DNA from: Actinomycetota bacterium
Lineage (GTDB): Bacteria; Actinomycetota; Acidimicrobiia; Acidimicrobiales; RAAP-2
NCBI GenBank assembly: GCA_021324355.1
Contig: JAJPJD010000049.1
Location: 1-64,000, forward strand
Length of the DNA: 64,000 nt
Reading direction: 5' to 3'
Shown: piece by piece, positions 8,874-17,483 of the stretch
How the letters are laid out: each line of letters starts with the position of its first letter
Numbering within the stretch: position 1 is the first letter of the stretch
The notes under the pieces: model-generated
What the model was told of the DNA's origin: nothing
Seen by the model: only the letters and a program-made list of their open reading frames with translations
The model's database searches: none
Translations under genes and position numbers: made by a program

Positions 8874-9999
8874 GTGCGCCGTTCATTGTGTGACGGCCGG
8901 TTGCCGACCAGCACGGATGGCAACGTACAGATCGAGGCCACCACCCCAACCGAGAGCGAGGGCAACCTGTTCCATTACACAAGCCGACAACGCTGGTCGG
9001 AGGGGCAAGTTGCCGGAACCTACCTTCCCCTGCCATCAGATTGTGGGTGCATCCCGCTGGCGTTCGGGCACCCAGGTGGCACCCGCCGCCACCCGGTGGG
9101 CCAAGGGGGCGCGCGATCTGGTCCTGCTGGTGATCGACCCCGATGCGCTCGCTGGCAGCATCCGGATTGCAGCAGGGCGTCCACAGCTGGTCGGCCCGTT
9201 GCCCTGCGAGGCGGTGCGCCTCGTGGTCGACTTCGCGCCACAGGCCGACGGCACCTTCATGGTGCCGGAGGAAGCCCGGCTGGCCGAGCTCGAACTGGGG
9301 GCCCCTCGCAGCGCGTCAGAGGCACTGGATCGGGCTCGCCAGGTGATGGAGGGCTTCGGCAGCCCGTGGTGGCTCGGCGGGGGTTGGGCGACCGACGCAC
9401 CCACCGGGGTCGTGAGCCGCGCCCATCTCGACCTCGACATCGTCATCCTCCGCCCAGACCTGCCCGTGCTCCATCGTCACCTGGCCGGCTGGGAGCTGCG
9501 GACCATGCAGGCCGGCACACTGCAGACCTGGGAGGGCGACCAGGAATCGGTCGGCCACCAGGTGTGGGCTCGACCCGACGACGGGCGGCGGCTCAGCCGC
9601 TGGCAGGACTTCGCAGCCGACCCCGGTTTTGTCGAACTGCTTGTCGAATGGGTCTCCGAGGGAGCCTGGACCTACCGCCGCGACCCGAGGGTCCGTGCTC
9701 CGCTGGCTCGGCTCGGTCGGCCAGGGGGGTTCCTCAATCCCGAGGTCGCGTTGTTGTACAAGGCGCCGGCCGCTCTGGACGATCGCTCGGTCACCTCCGG
9801 CAAAGCCCGGATGGACTTCGATCACGTGGTCGGTCACCTCGATCGAGATCAGCGCGCCTGGCTGGTTGACGCCCTGGAACGCTCGAGCCCTGGGCATCCG
9901 TGGATCGGGCGGCTCTCGGACTCGGCCTCAGATTCCGATTCGTGGTTCGAGCACCAGCAGTCTTGCGATCGAACACCGAGGCCGCACACGGCCGTCTGA
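8874..9999 (+). pseudogene. Frameshifted DUF952 - aminoglycoside-nucleotidyltransferase-like fusion
   Basis: Two frames must be joined to read this gene. In the first, a DUF952-like N-terminus runs LFHYTSRQRWSEGQVAGTY up to GCIPLAFGH. The family then continues one frame over as QVAPAATRWAKGARDLVLL and VIDPDAL, through VGPLPCEAV. One extra C in the run 9071-9073 explains the break. The same frame continues into an ANT(2'')-type nucleotidyltransferase-like domain with WWLGGGWATDAPTG, LDLDIVILRPDLP, WTYRRDPRVRAPL and NPEVALLYKAPA, ending at 9999. The start is uncertain (GTG 8874 or a TTG near 8907). A sequencing error would make this an intact fusion. Confidence 0.6.
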
Positions 10000-10102
10000 C
10001 CTACGGCCATGGCGACCGATCGCTTGCTGCGCCGGAGCCTTCGGCGAGACACCAAGGGCGCAAGCGGAATGCACCGGCCTTCGAGGAGCACCAGCCAGTC
10101 GT

Positions 10103-10158
10103 CGGGTGCTGCGAATCGGGTGCTGTGAATCGGGTGCTGTGAATCGGGTGCTGTGAAT
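10103..10158. repeat. Tandem repeat, 4 copies of 14 bp
   Basis: Four head-to-tail copies of CGGGTGCTGTGAAT; the first has C for T at position 10. The array is intergenic, 104 bases after the DUF952/nucleotidyltransferase stop. A slippage-prone minisatellite is the simplest explanation; no function is evident. Confidence 0.9.
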
Positions 10159-10442
10159 CGATGGCGATGATCGGCACCGCAGTCCTGAGCTGACCGCGGT
10201 TGGCGGGATCGTGATCCCGCGCTGCATACGGCACGTGGGCCAGCTCCGGTGGTGAAGACGGCCGAGGCGCTTCCACAACCCTGGTCACGCTTCGCCGACC
10301 GGCAGTGCGTCGAGGACGAACGGCCACGATCCGCTAGAGCAAGGATCTTCGGTCGCTCGAGTCGACCGGACCAGCGTTCTCGTGGCCGGTCGTGCGATGC
10401 GGCTCCTTCGCCGCGTCGCCTGGGTCACGCTGTCAACGGGTC

Positions 10443-10555
10443 GGAATGTTCGCGATCATTCCGTCGTCGTCTTCACGACATCCAAGCGTTGTGTCTCGAC
10501 ACGTCAATGATGGCGCGATCGTTGCGCCATTCGATGTGCACAGCAGTGCACATCG
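10443..10555. promoter_or_regulatory. Cluster of three inverted repeats upstream of the NlpC/P60 gene
   Basis: Three perfect inverted repeats lie within 113 bases. GGAATG/CATTCC occupies 10443-10462 (8-base loop). ATGGCGC/GCGCCAT occupies 10510-10530 (7-base loop). CGATGTGCAC/GTGCACATCG occupies 10532-10555 (10-bp stem, AGCA loop). They end 40 bases before the likely ATG. They could be operator sites or 5' leader structure; I saw no match to the c-di-AMP riboswitch often found ahead of cell-wall hydrolase genes. Confidence 0.5.
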
Positions 10556-10594
10556 TGACGAGGGTCGTTGACCGCGCCGCGCCACGCCGTCAGA

Positions 10595-11794
10595 ATGGTC
10601 GGCATTGTGACTGACGTCGATCTGGCGCGAATGCGCCGAGGGACGCAGTCTCGGCAGAACGAGTGTCGGGCCCTGCGAGTACCTCGGTCTCTGCGCGCCG
10701 GCGCGCTGGCGGTGCTGCTTGCGCTGGTGCCGTCGTTGATCGCGGTCAGCGGGGCCGGTGCCGACCAGATCAGCACGCTGCAGGCCAAGGCGAACCAGAT
10801 CGAGCAGGAGATCACCACCGACACCCAGCAGATCGGCATCCTCGGTCAGCGCTACGACTTGGCGATGAGCGAGGTGCAGCAGCTGCAGGGCGAGATCACG
10901 GCCACCAAGAACCAGATCGCGGCCGACCAGCGCCGGGTGTCGATCGACAAGACCCGCCTGCGGCAGGTGGCGATCGACTCGTACATCAGCGAGGGCACGA
11001 TCGGCCAGGCCAACCCCTTGTTCGCGGGGGATCAGCGCACCTATACGGAGCGCCTGGAGTATGGGAAGGTCGCGACCGGAAACCTGGACGTGGTGGTGGC
11101 GCAGCTGCACAGTGCCGAGGCCTCGCTGAACTCGGCCGAGGCCAACCTGGTCAGCCAGCAGTCCCAGGCCCAGGCCGAGGCGAACGCGGCCACCCAAGCC
11201 AGGCTGGCGGCACAGAACCAGCAGGCCCAGCTGAATGCGGCGCTGAGCCAGGTGAAGGGCCAGATCGGGACCCTGGTGGCTGAGGAGCAGGCGGCGGCGG
11301 CCGCGGCCGAGGCGGCGCGGACCCAGGCAGTGCTGGCCGCGGCTCGCAGCTCCCAGAGCTCGGCCTCGGTCTCGGGCGGCTCGGCCCCGCAGCCGAGCGT
11401 CCCACCCCCGCCCCCCTCGGGTGGGGCGGCGACCGCAGTCGCGGCCGCTGAGAGCCAGCTCGGCGTCCCCTACGTCTGGGGCGGCACCGACCCTCGAGGG
11501 ACACCTGGGGATCCGAGCGGTGGCTTCGACTGCTCGGGCCTGGTGATGTGGGCCTGGGCCCAGGCCGGCGTCGACCTGCCGCACTACTCGGGAGCCCAGT
11601 TCGACGACACCACTCCGGTCCCGGTCGCCGACATGCAGCCGGGCGACATCCTCTTCTACGGCCCTGGGGGCGACGAGCACGAGGCGATGTACGTGGGCAA
11701 CGGTGAGATGATCGAGGCCCCCTACACCGGCGCAGTCGTCCACATCACCCCGATCCGGCTCGGGGACGGCTTCGCCGGCGTGCACCGGGTCTAG
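10595..11794 (+). CDS. Secreted NlpC/P60 peptidoglycan hydrolase with coiled-coil domain
   Basis: About 399 residues: an N-terminal signal/anchor (LRAGALAVLLALVPSLIAV) ending in SGAGA-D, a long coiled coil rich in Gln/Ala (about residues 60-230), an Ala- and then Pro/Ser-rich linker, and a C-terminal NlpC/P60 domain. The catalytic Cys is in GGFDCSGLVMWAW, and the His is likely in GDEHEAMYVGNGEMIEAP. RipA/PcsB-type proteins with this order cleave peptide stems at the septum. ATG 10595 was chosen; TTG 10568, GTG 10607 and ATG 10631 are in-frame alternatives, none with a clear ribosome site. Confidence 0.88.
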   Translation: MVGIVTDVDLARMRRGTQSRQNECRALRVPRSLRAGALAVLLALVPSLIAVSGAGADQISTLQAKANQIEQEITTDTQQIGILGQRYDLAMSEVQQLQGEITATKNQIAADQRRVSIDKTRLRQVAIDSYISEGTIGQANPLFAGDQRTYTERLEYGKVATGNLDVVVAQLHSAEASLNSAEANLVSQQSQAQAEANAATQARLAAQNQQAQLNAALSQVKGQIGTLVAEEQAAAAAAEAARTQAVLAAARSSQSSASVSGGSAPQPSVPPPPPSGGAATAVAAAESQLGVPYVWGGTDPRGTPGDPSGGFDCSGLVMWAWAQAGVDLPHYSGAQFDDTTPVPVADMQPGDILFYGPGGDEHEAMYVGNGEMIEAPYTGAVVHITPIRLGDGFAGVHRV

Positions 11795-11850
11795 GACTGG
11801 CCGCTGGCTGCACCGGGCTCCCGAGCCCACGGGCTGCCAAATGCCATGCT

Positions 11851-13023
11851 GTGTCGGTGGCCGAGCACCCTGGGCACGAGTCCCGTCGGACCCGGCTCTT
11901 CGAGGCCGCGGCGGCTCGAGGCATCCCGCTCGGCACCGTGCTCACCACCGTCGGGGTGGTGGTGCTCGTCTACCTGGCCGGGCGCCTCGTCTACAAGCTG
12001 CGGGAGATCCTGCTGCTCATGGTGGTGGCCGGGTTCATCGCCCTGCTGCTCAACCCGGCGGTCGTCGGCCTCCGGCGCCTCGGGCTGCAGCGGCGTGGGT
12101 CGGCGGTGGCCGTGGTCACGGTGGTCTTCCTGGTCGTGTTCGCCGCCTTGGCATTCGCGTTCGGCTACCCGTTGGTGAACGGGCTGACCCATCTCGCGAC
12201 GAACCTCCCCCGCTACGTCAGCCAGGTCGAGCACGGCCGGGGCTGGCTGGGCCACCTGTTCGTCCGCTACCACGTGAAGCACTGGGTGCAGACCAACCTC
12301 GCCCCCAAGCTGGCCGACGCGGCCCGAAACCTCTCGAAGCCAGCGTTGTCGCTCGGTCGGGGTGCGGTCTCGCTGCTGGTCGCGCTGGTCACCATCTTCG
12401 TGCTGGTGCTGCTGTTGTTGCTCGAGGGGCACAAGCTCCGTCGAGGCCTCCTCGGGATGATGGAACCGGCGCGGGCGCAGCAGGTCAGCCGGATCGCAGC
12501 CGAGGTGAGCCGGTCGGTGACCGGGTACATGCTCGGGAACTTCTGCACCTCGGTCATCGCCGGGGTGGTGGTGTTCGTGACCCTGACCGTGCTGGGGGTG
12601 CCGTTCGCCCTCCTGTGGGGCCTGTGGGTCGCGCTGCTGGACTTTCTGCCGATGATCGGTGGGGCGGTCGCCGGCATCCCCACGGTCCTGTTCGCCGTGG
12701 CCCACTCGCTCACCGCCGGCATCGTCACCTTGGTGGTGTTCCTGGCCTACACCCAGGTCGAGAACCACGTCCTCAACCCGATCGTGATGAGCCGGACGGT
12801 TCGGATCAGCCCCCTGCTCGTCCTGGTGGCCATCTTGGTCGGGGCGAGCCTGGGCGACCTGGTCGGAGGGTTCTTCGGGGGGTTCGTCGGCACGCTGCTG
12901 GCCATCCCGTTGGCCGGAGCGGTCCAGGTCGTGGTGCGCGAGCTGTGGCAGGCCACCGCGCCGGCGGAGGCCAGCGGTGCGGTGAAAGTGGCCCCGCCAC
13001 CCGAGGTCGAGCGGGCTCGGTGA
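11851..13023 (+). CDS. AI-2E family transporter (PerM/YdiK-like membrane protein)
   Basis: A 390-residue polytopic membrane protein with two N-terminal helices, an extracytoplasmic segment (about 115-165), then five to six helices. The family-typical C-terminal half contains LWVALLDFLPMIGG and AYTQVENHVLNPIVMSRTV. Family members are called autoinducer-2 exporters or act as general permeases or ion antiporters; the substrate here is unknown. It starts at GTG 11851, with a GTG at 11857 as alternative. Its TGA overlaps the nucleoside phosphorylase start (GTGA). Confidence 0.88.
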   Translation: MSVAEHPGHESRRTRLFEAAAARGIPLGTVLTTVGVVVLVYLAGRLVYKLREILLLMVVAGFIALLLNPAVVGLRRLGLQRRGSAVAVVTVVFLVVFAALAFAFGYPLVNGLTHLATNLPRYVSQVEHGRGWLGHLFVRYHVKHWVQTNLAPKLADAARNLSKPALSLGRGAVSLLVALVTIFVLVLLLLLEGHKLRRGLLGMMEPARAQQVSRIAAEVSRSVTGYMLGNFCTSVIAGVVVFVTLTVLGVPFALLWGLWVALLDFLPMIGGAVAGIPTVLFAVAHSLTAGIVTLVVFLAYTQVENHVLNPIVMSRTVRISPLLVLVAILVGASLGDLVGGFFGGFVGTLLAIPLAGAVQVVVRELWQATAPAEASGAVKVAPPPEVERAR

Positions 13024-13802
13024 GGCGGTTCGGCCGGCGGCGGCCGGCGGTGCCGCTGCTCGAGTTCGATCCGGCCGCCACCGCGCTCATCGAGCCCGGC
13101 CACCTGGCCCGGCCCCTCGAGGGCGTGCCCGACGCCCTGGTCGTCTGCTTCTTCGCCGAGGTGGTCGACGAGGTCTGCGGTGGGGGCCGGGCCGAGGTGG
13201 TCACGGATCTGGGGATGGAGGCCCCCCGCCCCTTGTACCGGCTCGAGGCCGGCAGCGGCCGGGCGGCGGCGGTGCTCCACCCCGGCGTGGGCGCGCCCTG
13301 GACGGTCGCGCTGGTCGAAGAGGCGATCGCCCTGGGCTGCAGGCGGGTCGTGGCCTGCGGCGGAGCCGGGGCCCTGGTGCCCGAACTGGCCCTCGGCCAC
13401 GTGGTGGTGCCCGAGGCGGCGGTGCGCGACGAGGGCACCTCCTACCACTACCTGCCCCCCTCCCGGGAGGTGGAGGCCGACCGGGGCTCGTTGGCGGTGG
13501 CGGTGGCGGTGCTCGAGCGCCAGGGGGTGCCCCACACGGTCGGCAAGACCTGGACCACCGACGCGGTCTTCCGCGAGACGCCCGAGCGGATCGCCCGCCG
13601 ACGGGCCGAGGGTTGCATCACCGTGGAGATGGAGGCCGCGGCGCTGTTCGCGCTGGCCCGCCACCGGGGCATCCGGTTCGCGCAGTACCTCTACGCCGGG
13701 GATGACCTGAGTGGCGAGGCCTGGGACCACCGGTCCTGGCAGCGCGCCTCGGTGCGGCGCCGCTTGTTCGACCTCGCGCTCGAGGCCGCCCTCGCCCTGT
13801 GA
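13020..13802 (+). CDS. Nucleoside phosphorylase (uridine/purine phosphorylase family)
   Basis: A 260-residue PNP/UDP-family enzyme that splits nucleosides with phosphate to base and ribose-1-phosphate. Landmarks are VACGGAGALVPELALGHVVVP, which forms the phosphate/ribose site, and CITVEMEAAALFALAR, the MExxA ribose-binding segment. Next comes RFAQYLYAGDDLSGEAWD, whose Asp is in the base-binding loop position. The start is the GTG at 13020, overlapping the upstream stop as GTGA. Whether the base is uracil or a purine cannot be decided by eye. Confidence 0.85.
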   Translation: MRRFGRRRPAVPLLEFDPAATALIEPGHLARPLEGVPDALVVCFFAEVVDEVCGGGRAEVVTDLGMEAPRPLYRLEAGSGRAAAVLHPGVGAPWTVALVEEAIALGCRRVVACGGAGALVPELALGHVVVPEAAVRDEGTSYHYLPPSREVEADRGSLAVAVAVLERQGVPHTVGKTWTTDAVFRETPERIARRRAEGCITVEMEAAALFALARHRGIRFAQYLYAGDDLSGEAWDHRSWQRASVRRRLFDLALEAALAL

Positions 13803-13809
13803 GCGCCGG

Positions 13810-14370
13810 TCAGCCGGCTGGCCGCACCAAGGCGACGTCGAGCTCGATGGTCACCTTCTCGGACACGAGGAGCCCCCCGGTGTCCAAAGCCATGTTCCAG
13901 TTCAGGTTCCAGTCCCGCCGGTTGACCACGGCGGCACCCTCGAACCCCACCCGGAGCATGCCCCAGGGGTCCTTGACCACCCCGGTGAGCTCGAGGTCGA
14001 CCGAGACCGGCCGGGTGATGTCGCGGATGGTGAGGTCACCGGTCAGGCGGAACCGCCCGTCGTCCAGCGCCTCGACCGCGGTGCTGGCAAAGGTCATCGT
14101 GGGGTACCTCTCGACGTCGAAGAAGTCCGCGCTGCGCAGGTGGGCGTCGCGGTCCGGCTGCTGGGAGTCGAGGGAGGCGACGTCGATGGTGACCCGGGCG
14201 CTGGAGCGGGTGGGGTCTTCTCCGTCGAGGTGGATGGTCCCGTCGAACTCCTTGAACAGGCCCCGGACCTTGGTCACCATGGCATGGCGGGCGACGAAGC
14301 CGATGCGGCTGTGTGCTTTGTCGATGGTGTAGTCGCCAGTGAGCGTGGCGAGGTCGGTCGTGGTCGTCAT
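13810..14370 (-). CDS. YceI family lipid-binding protein
   Basis: A 186-residue YceI-domain protein covering nearly its full length, with the family opening GDYTIDKAHSRIGFVARHAMVTKVRG and later DFFDVERYPTMTFASTAVE and FRLTGDLTIRDITRPVSV. YceI lipocalin-like barrels bind isoprenoids or other polyprenyl ligands. No signal peptide is visible, so it is probably cytoplasmic, unlike E. coli YceI. It starts at ATG 14370 with GGAGGAC just upstream and diverges from a MarR gene, with an operator-like palindrome between them. Confidence 0.92.
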   Translation of the reverse strand: MTTTTDLATLTGDYTIDKAHSRIGFVARHAMVTKVRGLFKEFDGTIHLDGEDPTRSSARVTIDVASLDSQQPDRDAHLRSADFFDVERYPTMTFASTAVEALDDGRFRLTGDLTIRDITRPVSVDLELTGVVKDPWGMLRVGFEGAAVVNRRDWNLNWNMALDTGGLLVSEKVTIELDVALVRPAG

Positions 14371-14388
14371 CGAGTCCTCCTAAAATAG

Positions 14389-14408
14389 ATGCTTGCAGAA
14401 GCAAGTAT
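14389..14408. promoter_or_regulatory. Putative MarR operator between yceI and marR
   Basis: ATGCTTGC (14389-14396) and GCAAGTAT (14401-14408) form an 8-bp inverted repeat with one mismatch and a 4-base centre. It lies in an AT-rich spot 19 bases before the yceI start and 46 before the MarR ATG. Dyads of this size in divergent MarR promoters are commonly autoregulatory sites. Confidence 0.6.
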
Positions 14409-14453
14409 ATACCCCACGGCCGGGCGGTGATCGATGCGAGCGGAGAGGTGCCG

Positions 14454-14921
14454 ATGATCGAGCGCAACGAGACCATCCCGCTCGACCCGGCCGAGGAACG
14501 GGCCTGGCGGGCCTTCATCCGAGCCTCGGTGGTGGTGCCCCGGGTGCTCGAGGCCGAGATGCACGCCGCCCACGGCGTGACCATGACCGAGTACTTCGTG
14601 CTGGTGAACCTGTCGGAGGCCGAGGAGCGCAGCCTGCGGATGAGCGAGCTGGCCGCCCGAGGGGCGATGTCGCTGAGCGCGATCAGCCGGGTGGTCGGCG
14701 GGCTGGCCCGGCGAGGACTGGTCGAACGGGTCCGCTGTCCCTCCGATGGCCGTGGGCAGCTGGCGGTGCTGACCGAGGAAGGCCTGGCCCGCCTGGAGGA
14801 GGTCTACCCGACCCACCTGGCCGGGGTCCGGCGCCACGTCATGCGCCATCTCGAGGGGCTCGACCTCGACCGGTTCGCCTCGGCCCTGGACCGGGTGGCC
14901 GAGGAGGGTCCGAGCGGCTGA
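14454..14921 (+). CDS. MarR family transcriptional regulator
   Basis: A 155-residue winged-helix regulator. The MarR core includes MTEYFVLVNLSEAEERSLRM, the recognition helix SLSAISRVVGGLARRGLVER and the wing CPSDGRGQLAVLTEEG. ATG 14454 was chosen over GTG 14427 because GGAGAGG lies five bases upstream. It probably represses yceI and itself through the palindrome at 14389-14408. Its 3' end overlaps the convergent Nudix gene by 83 bases. The inducing ligand is unknown. Confidence 0.9.
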   Translation: MIERNETIPLDPAEERAWRAFIRASVVVPRVLEAEMHAAHGVTMTEYFVLVNLSEAEERSLRMSELAARGAMSLSAISRVVGGLARRGLVERVRCPSDGRGQLAVLTEEGLARLEEVYPTHLAGVRRHVMRHLEGLDLDRFASALDRVAEEGPSG

Positions 14922-15399
14922 GCCCGGGGGCCGGCTCGAGCCCGAGGTGCGCGGCCAGGCGCTCGACCAGCGGGACCTGGGCTGGGATCAGCAGCTCGGC
15001 CGCCACGTCGGGGCTGACCCAGGCCGCCCGGTCGACCTCGGGGAAGCGGGCGGTGCGGCCCGAACGGGGCGGCCACTCCATCGCAACGGTGGCACTGCGG
15101 AGCGCGGCCGGGTCGAGCTCGCCTGGGGCCGCGAACGCGTGGACCTGTTTGCCCCCGGCCTGGGTGACCTCGCCCAAGTCGATCCAGCCGCCCGCGGGAG
15201 GCCGGTGGCCGAGCTCCTCGTGGAACTCCCGGGCCGCGGTCACGACGTCGTCGTCCCCCGGCTCCACCTCCCCCTTGGGGATGGACCACGCCCCGCGGTC
15301 CCGGCGGGCCCACAGCGGGCCGCCGGGGTGGACGATGAGGACCTCCAGCCCTCCGGCTCCCTTGCGGTAGAGGAGGAGTCCCGCGCTGCGCCTCGCCAC
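14839..15399 (-). CDS. Nudix hydrolase
   Basis: A 186-residue Nudix protein opening RRSAGLLLYRKG and continuing with WSIPKGEVEPGDDDVV and the Nudix core REFHEELGHR. The first Glu of the classical box is an Asp in this reading. Such enzymes with an SIPKGE motif often hydrolyse nucleoside diphosphates linked to another group. The C-terminal 28 residues are Pro/Arg-rich and lie antisense to the end of the MarR gene, so the true fold ends near residue 155. It diverges from rpiA. Confidence 0.85.
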   Translation of the reverse strand: MARRSAGLLLYRKGAGGLEVLIVHPGGPLWARRDRGAWSIPKGEVEPGDDDVVTAAREFHEELGHRPPAGGWIDLGEVTQAGGKQVHAFAAPGELDPAALRSATVAMEWPPRSGRTARFPEVDRAAWVSPDVAAELLIPAQVPLVERLAAHLGLEPAPGLSRSDPPRPPGPGPRRTGRGRAPRDGA

Positions 15400-15491
15400 C
15401 GGCCCACCCTGCCACGGAGGCAGCGCCCGGGGTGACCACCGGGCTTCGGTAGGATCGGCGGCGGCGCTCGGCGCGCCGGGGAGGCGGACTG

Positions 15492-16196
15492 GTGGGCTCC
15501 TTCGAGGTGGCGTTGGACGACGACCAGCTCTGGGGGCCCGGCGTCACCAATGAAGCGGCGAAACGGGCCGCCGCGGCCCAGATGGCGGCCCGGTTGCGGC
15601 CCGGGGACGTGGTCGGGGTGGGCTCCGGGACCACCAGCCACCTCACCGTGGTGGCCCTGGCGGAGCGGGCCCGGGCCGAGGGCTTCTCGTGGACCGCGGT
15701 GCCCACGTCGCTCGAGGTCGCGCTGACCTGCGGGACCCTCGGGGTGGCGGTGGGCTCGCTGGCCACCCTCCGCCCGGACTGGTCCTTCGACGGCGCCGAC
15801 GAGGTCGACCCGGAGGCGAACCTGCTCAAGGGGCGGGGCGGGGCGCTGCTGCGGGAGAAGCTGGTCATGGCGGCCTCGCCGGAGCGCTACGTGGTGGTGG
15901 ACCGCTCGAAGCTGGTCGAGCGGCTGGGGTCCCGGTTCCCGGTCCCGCTCGAGGTCGTCCCCGAGGCGGTGCGCCTGGTTCGGGACCAGCTGGCCCAGCT
16001 CGGGGTCACCGAGGTGGCGCTGCGACGGGCCGAGGGCAAGGACGGACCCCTCATCACCGAGCGTGGCAACCTCCTGCTCGATGCTCGCCTCCCAGAGGTC
16101 ACGGCGCGCAGCGAGGCCGAACTGAAGGCGATCCCCGGGGTGGTCGAGTCGGGCCTGTTCATGGGGTTCCAGCCCCGGGTGGTCGTCGCTGGATGA
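15492..16196 (+). CDS. rpiA: Ribose-5-phosphate isomerase A
   Basis: A 234-residue RpiA interconverting ribose-5-phosphate and ribulose-5-phosphate in the non-oxidative pentose phosphate pathway. Signature segments are VVGVGSGTTSHLTV (phosphate-binding loop), WSFDGADEVDPE (catalytic Asp) and LLKGRGGALLREKLVM (Lys/Arg). Length matches the family. It starts at GTG 15492 with GGGGAGG upstream, and its stop overlaps the MFS gene start as ATGA, so the two are cotranscribed. Confidence 0.93.
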   Translation: MGSFEVALDDDQLWGPGVTNEAAKRAAAAQMAARLRPGDVVGVGSGTTSHLTVVALAERARAEGFSWTAVPTSLEVALTCGTLGVAVGSLATLRPDWSFDGADEVDPEANLLKGRGGALLREKLVMAASPERYVVVDRSKLVERLGSRFPVPLEVVPEAVRLVRDQLAQLGVTEVALRRAEGKDGPLITERGNLLLDARLPEVTARSEAELKAIPGVVESGLFMGFQPRVVVAG

Positions 16197-17476
16197 CCGG
16201 CCGCCCGCGGGCGGCCCCGGGCCCCGGCGCCCCGGCGCGGCCGCCGTCGGTCCTGCTCTCCTGGCGGGCGCCGGCCGTCCTGGCCGTCGCGGCGGTGGCG
16301 GTGGCGGCCGGGTTCGGCCAGTTCGGAGCGGTGGCGGCGCTCGGGGAGGTGGCCAAGACCTTTGGCCACCCCACGACGGGGACCAGCCTGGCCGCCCGGG
16401 CTGGCCTGTCGGGCAGCACGATCGGGATCGGGCTTGCCGTCATCCGACTGGCGTCGGTTGGGGGGCTCCCGTTGGCTGGGCTGGCCGACCGCTGGGGTCG
16501 CCGCCGAACCGTCCTCGCCTACTGCGCCGCCGGGCTGGCGATCACCGCGGCCGCGGCCGCCAGCCCCGGCTACTGGTGGTTCGTGGCCATCTTCGCCCTG
16601 GGCCGACCGATGCTGTCGGCCACCAATGCCCTCGCCCAGGTGAGCGCCGGCGAGCTGACCGGGTCGGCCGACCGGGCCAGGGCGGTGGCCCTGGTGGCGG
16701 CCGGGTACGCGGTCGGCGCCGGGGCGACTGCCCTCGTCTACAACCTGGGCCGGGGGGCGATCGGGTTCCGAGGGGTCTTCGCGCTGGCACTGGTTCCCCT
16801 GTTGGCCCTGCCCGCCATTGCCCGCGTGGTCGGCGAGCCGGAGCGGTTCGCCAGCTCCGGGCGGGCCGAGCGAGGCGAGCCGGTGCTCGGACCGGTCGGT
16901 CGGCCGTTCCGCCGCCGCCTCGCTTTGGTGTGCGCGCTCGCGTTCGCAGTGTCGGTGATCACCGGACCGGCCAACAGCTTCGTCTTCGTCTACGCCCAAG
17001 ACGTTCGCCACGTCTCGGGGGTCCTCACCGCCGCCATGGTGGTCATCGCCGGCCCCACTGGCCTCGCCGGGTTGCTGCTGGGCCGATGGCTGGCCGACCG
17101 CATCGGCCGGCGCCCCACCGTCGCGGTTGCGCTGGCCGCCATCGCCGGCTTCGGGATCCTGCTGTACTCGGGCAGCGTCGGGGCGCTGTTCGCCGGCTAC
17201 GCGCTGGGCGCGCTGGGCGGCGGGGTCATCGCTCCGCCCCTGGGCTCGCTGTTGAACGAGGTCTTCCCGACTTCGGTGCGGGCCTCGGTGTCGGGATGGT
17301 TCACCGCCAGCGGCGTGATCGGGGCCGTGGTTGGCCTGGTGGTCTTCGGCGCGGTGGCCAACCGCTACCTGGGCCTCGCCCCGGTGGTCACCTTCCTCCC
17401 CGCCCTCCCGGTGGCCGCGCTGGTCTTCGCCCTGCCCGAATCTCGGGGCCTCGAGCCCGAGCAGCTCGCGCCGTGA
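16193..17476 (+). CDS. MFS transporter
   Basis: A 427-residue carrier with about 12 hydrophobic segments and the MFS loop motif after TM2, LAGLADRWGRRRTVLAY, repeated in the second half as LGRWLADRIGRRPTVAVAL. It starts at ATG 16193, overlapping the rpiA stop. The N-terminal 20 residues are Pro/Ala-rich. Coupling to rpiA suggests a sugar or related substrate, but that is only context. Confidence 0.88.
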   Translation: MTGRPRAAPGPGAPARPPSVLLSWRAPAVLAVAAVAVAAGFGQFGAVAALGEVAKTFGHPTTGTSLAARAGLSGSTIGIGLAVIRLASVGGLPLAGLADRWGRRRTVLAYCAAGLAITAAAAASPGYWWFVAIFALGRPMLSATNALAQVSAGELTGSADRARAVALVAAGYAVGAGATALVYNLGRGAIGFRGVFALALVPLLALPAIARVVGEPERFASSGRAERGEPVLGPVGRPFRRRLALVCALAFAVSVITGPANSFVFVYAQDVRHVSGVLTAAMVVIAGPTGLAGLLLGRWLADRIGRRPTVAVALAAIAGFGILLYSGSVGALFAGYALGALGGGVIAPPLGSLLNEVFPTSVRASVSGWFTASGVIGAVVGLVVFGAVANRYLGLAPVVTFLPALPVAALVFALPESRGLEPEQLAP

Positions 17477-17483
17477 GGACCTC

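Larger units (their letters stand above)
10000..10594. other. Long intergenic region without a supported gene
   Basis: About 595 bases follow the broken fusion gene and precede the NlpC/P60 gene. Open frames here are short, differ in composition from neighbours and match nothing recognised. The region holds a 14-bp tandem repeat near its start and three inverted repeats near its end, both listed separately. Confidence 0.6.

Noticed and set aside
10433-11830. Minus-strand frame of about 465 codons across the NlpC/P60 gene
   Set aside because: Antisense to a gene with clear signal, coiled coil and catalytic motifs; its translation has no recognisable domain.
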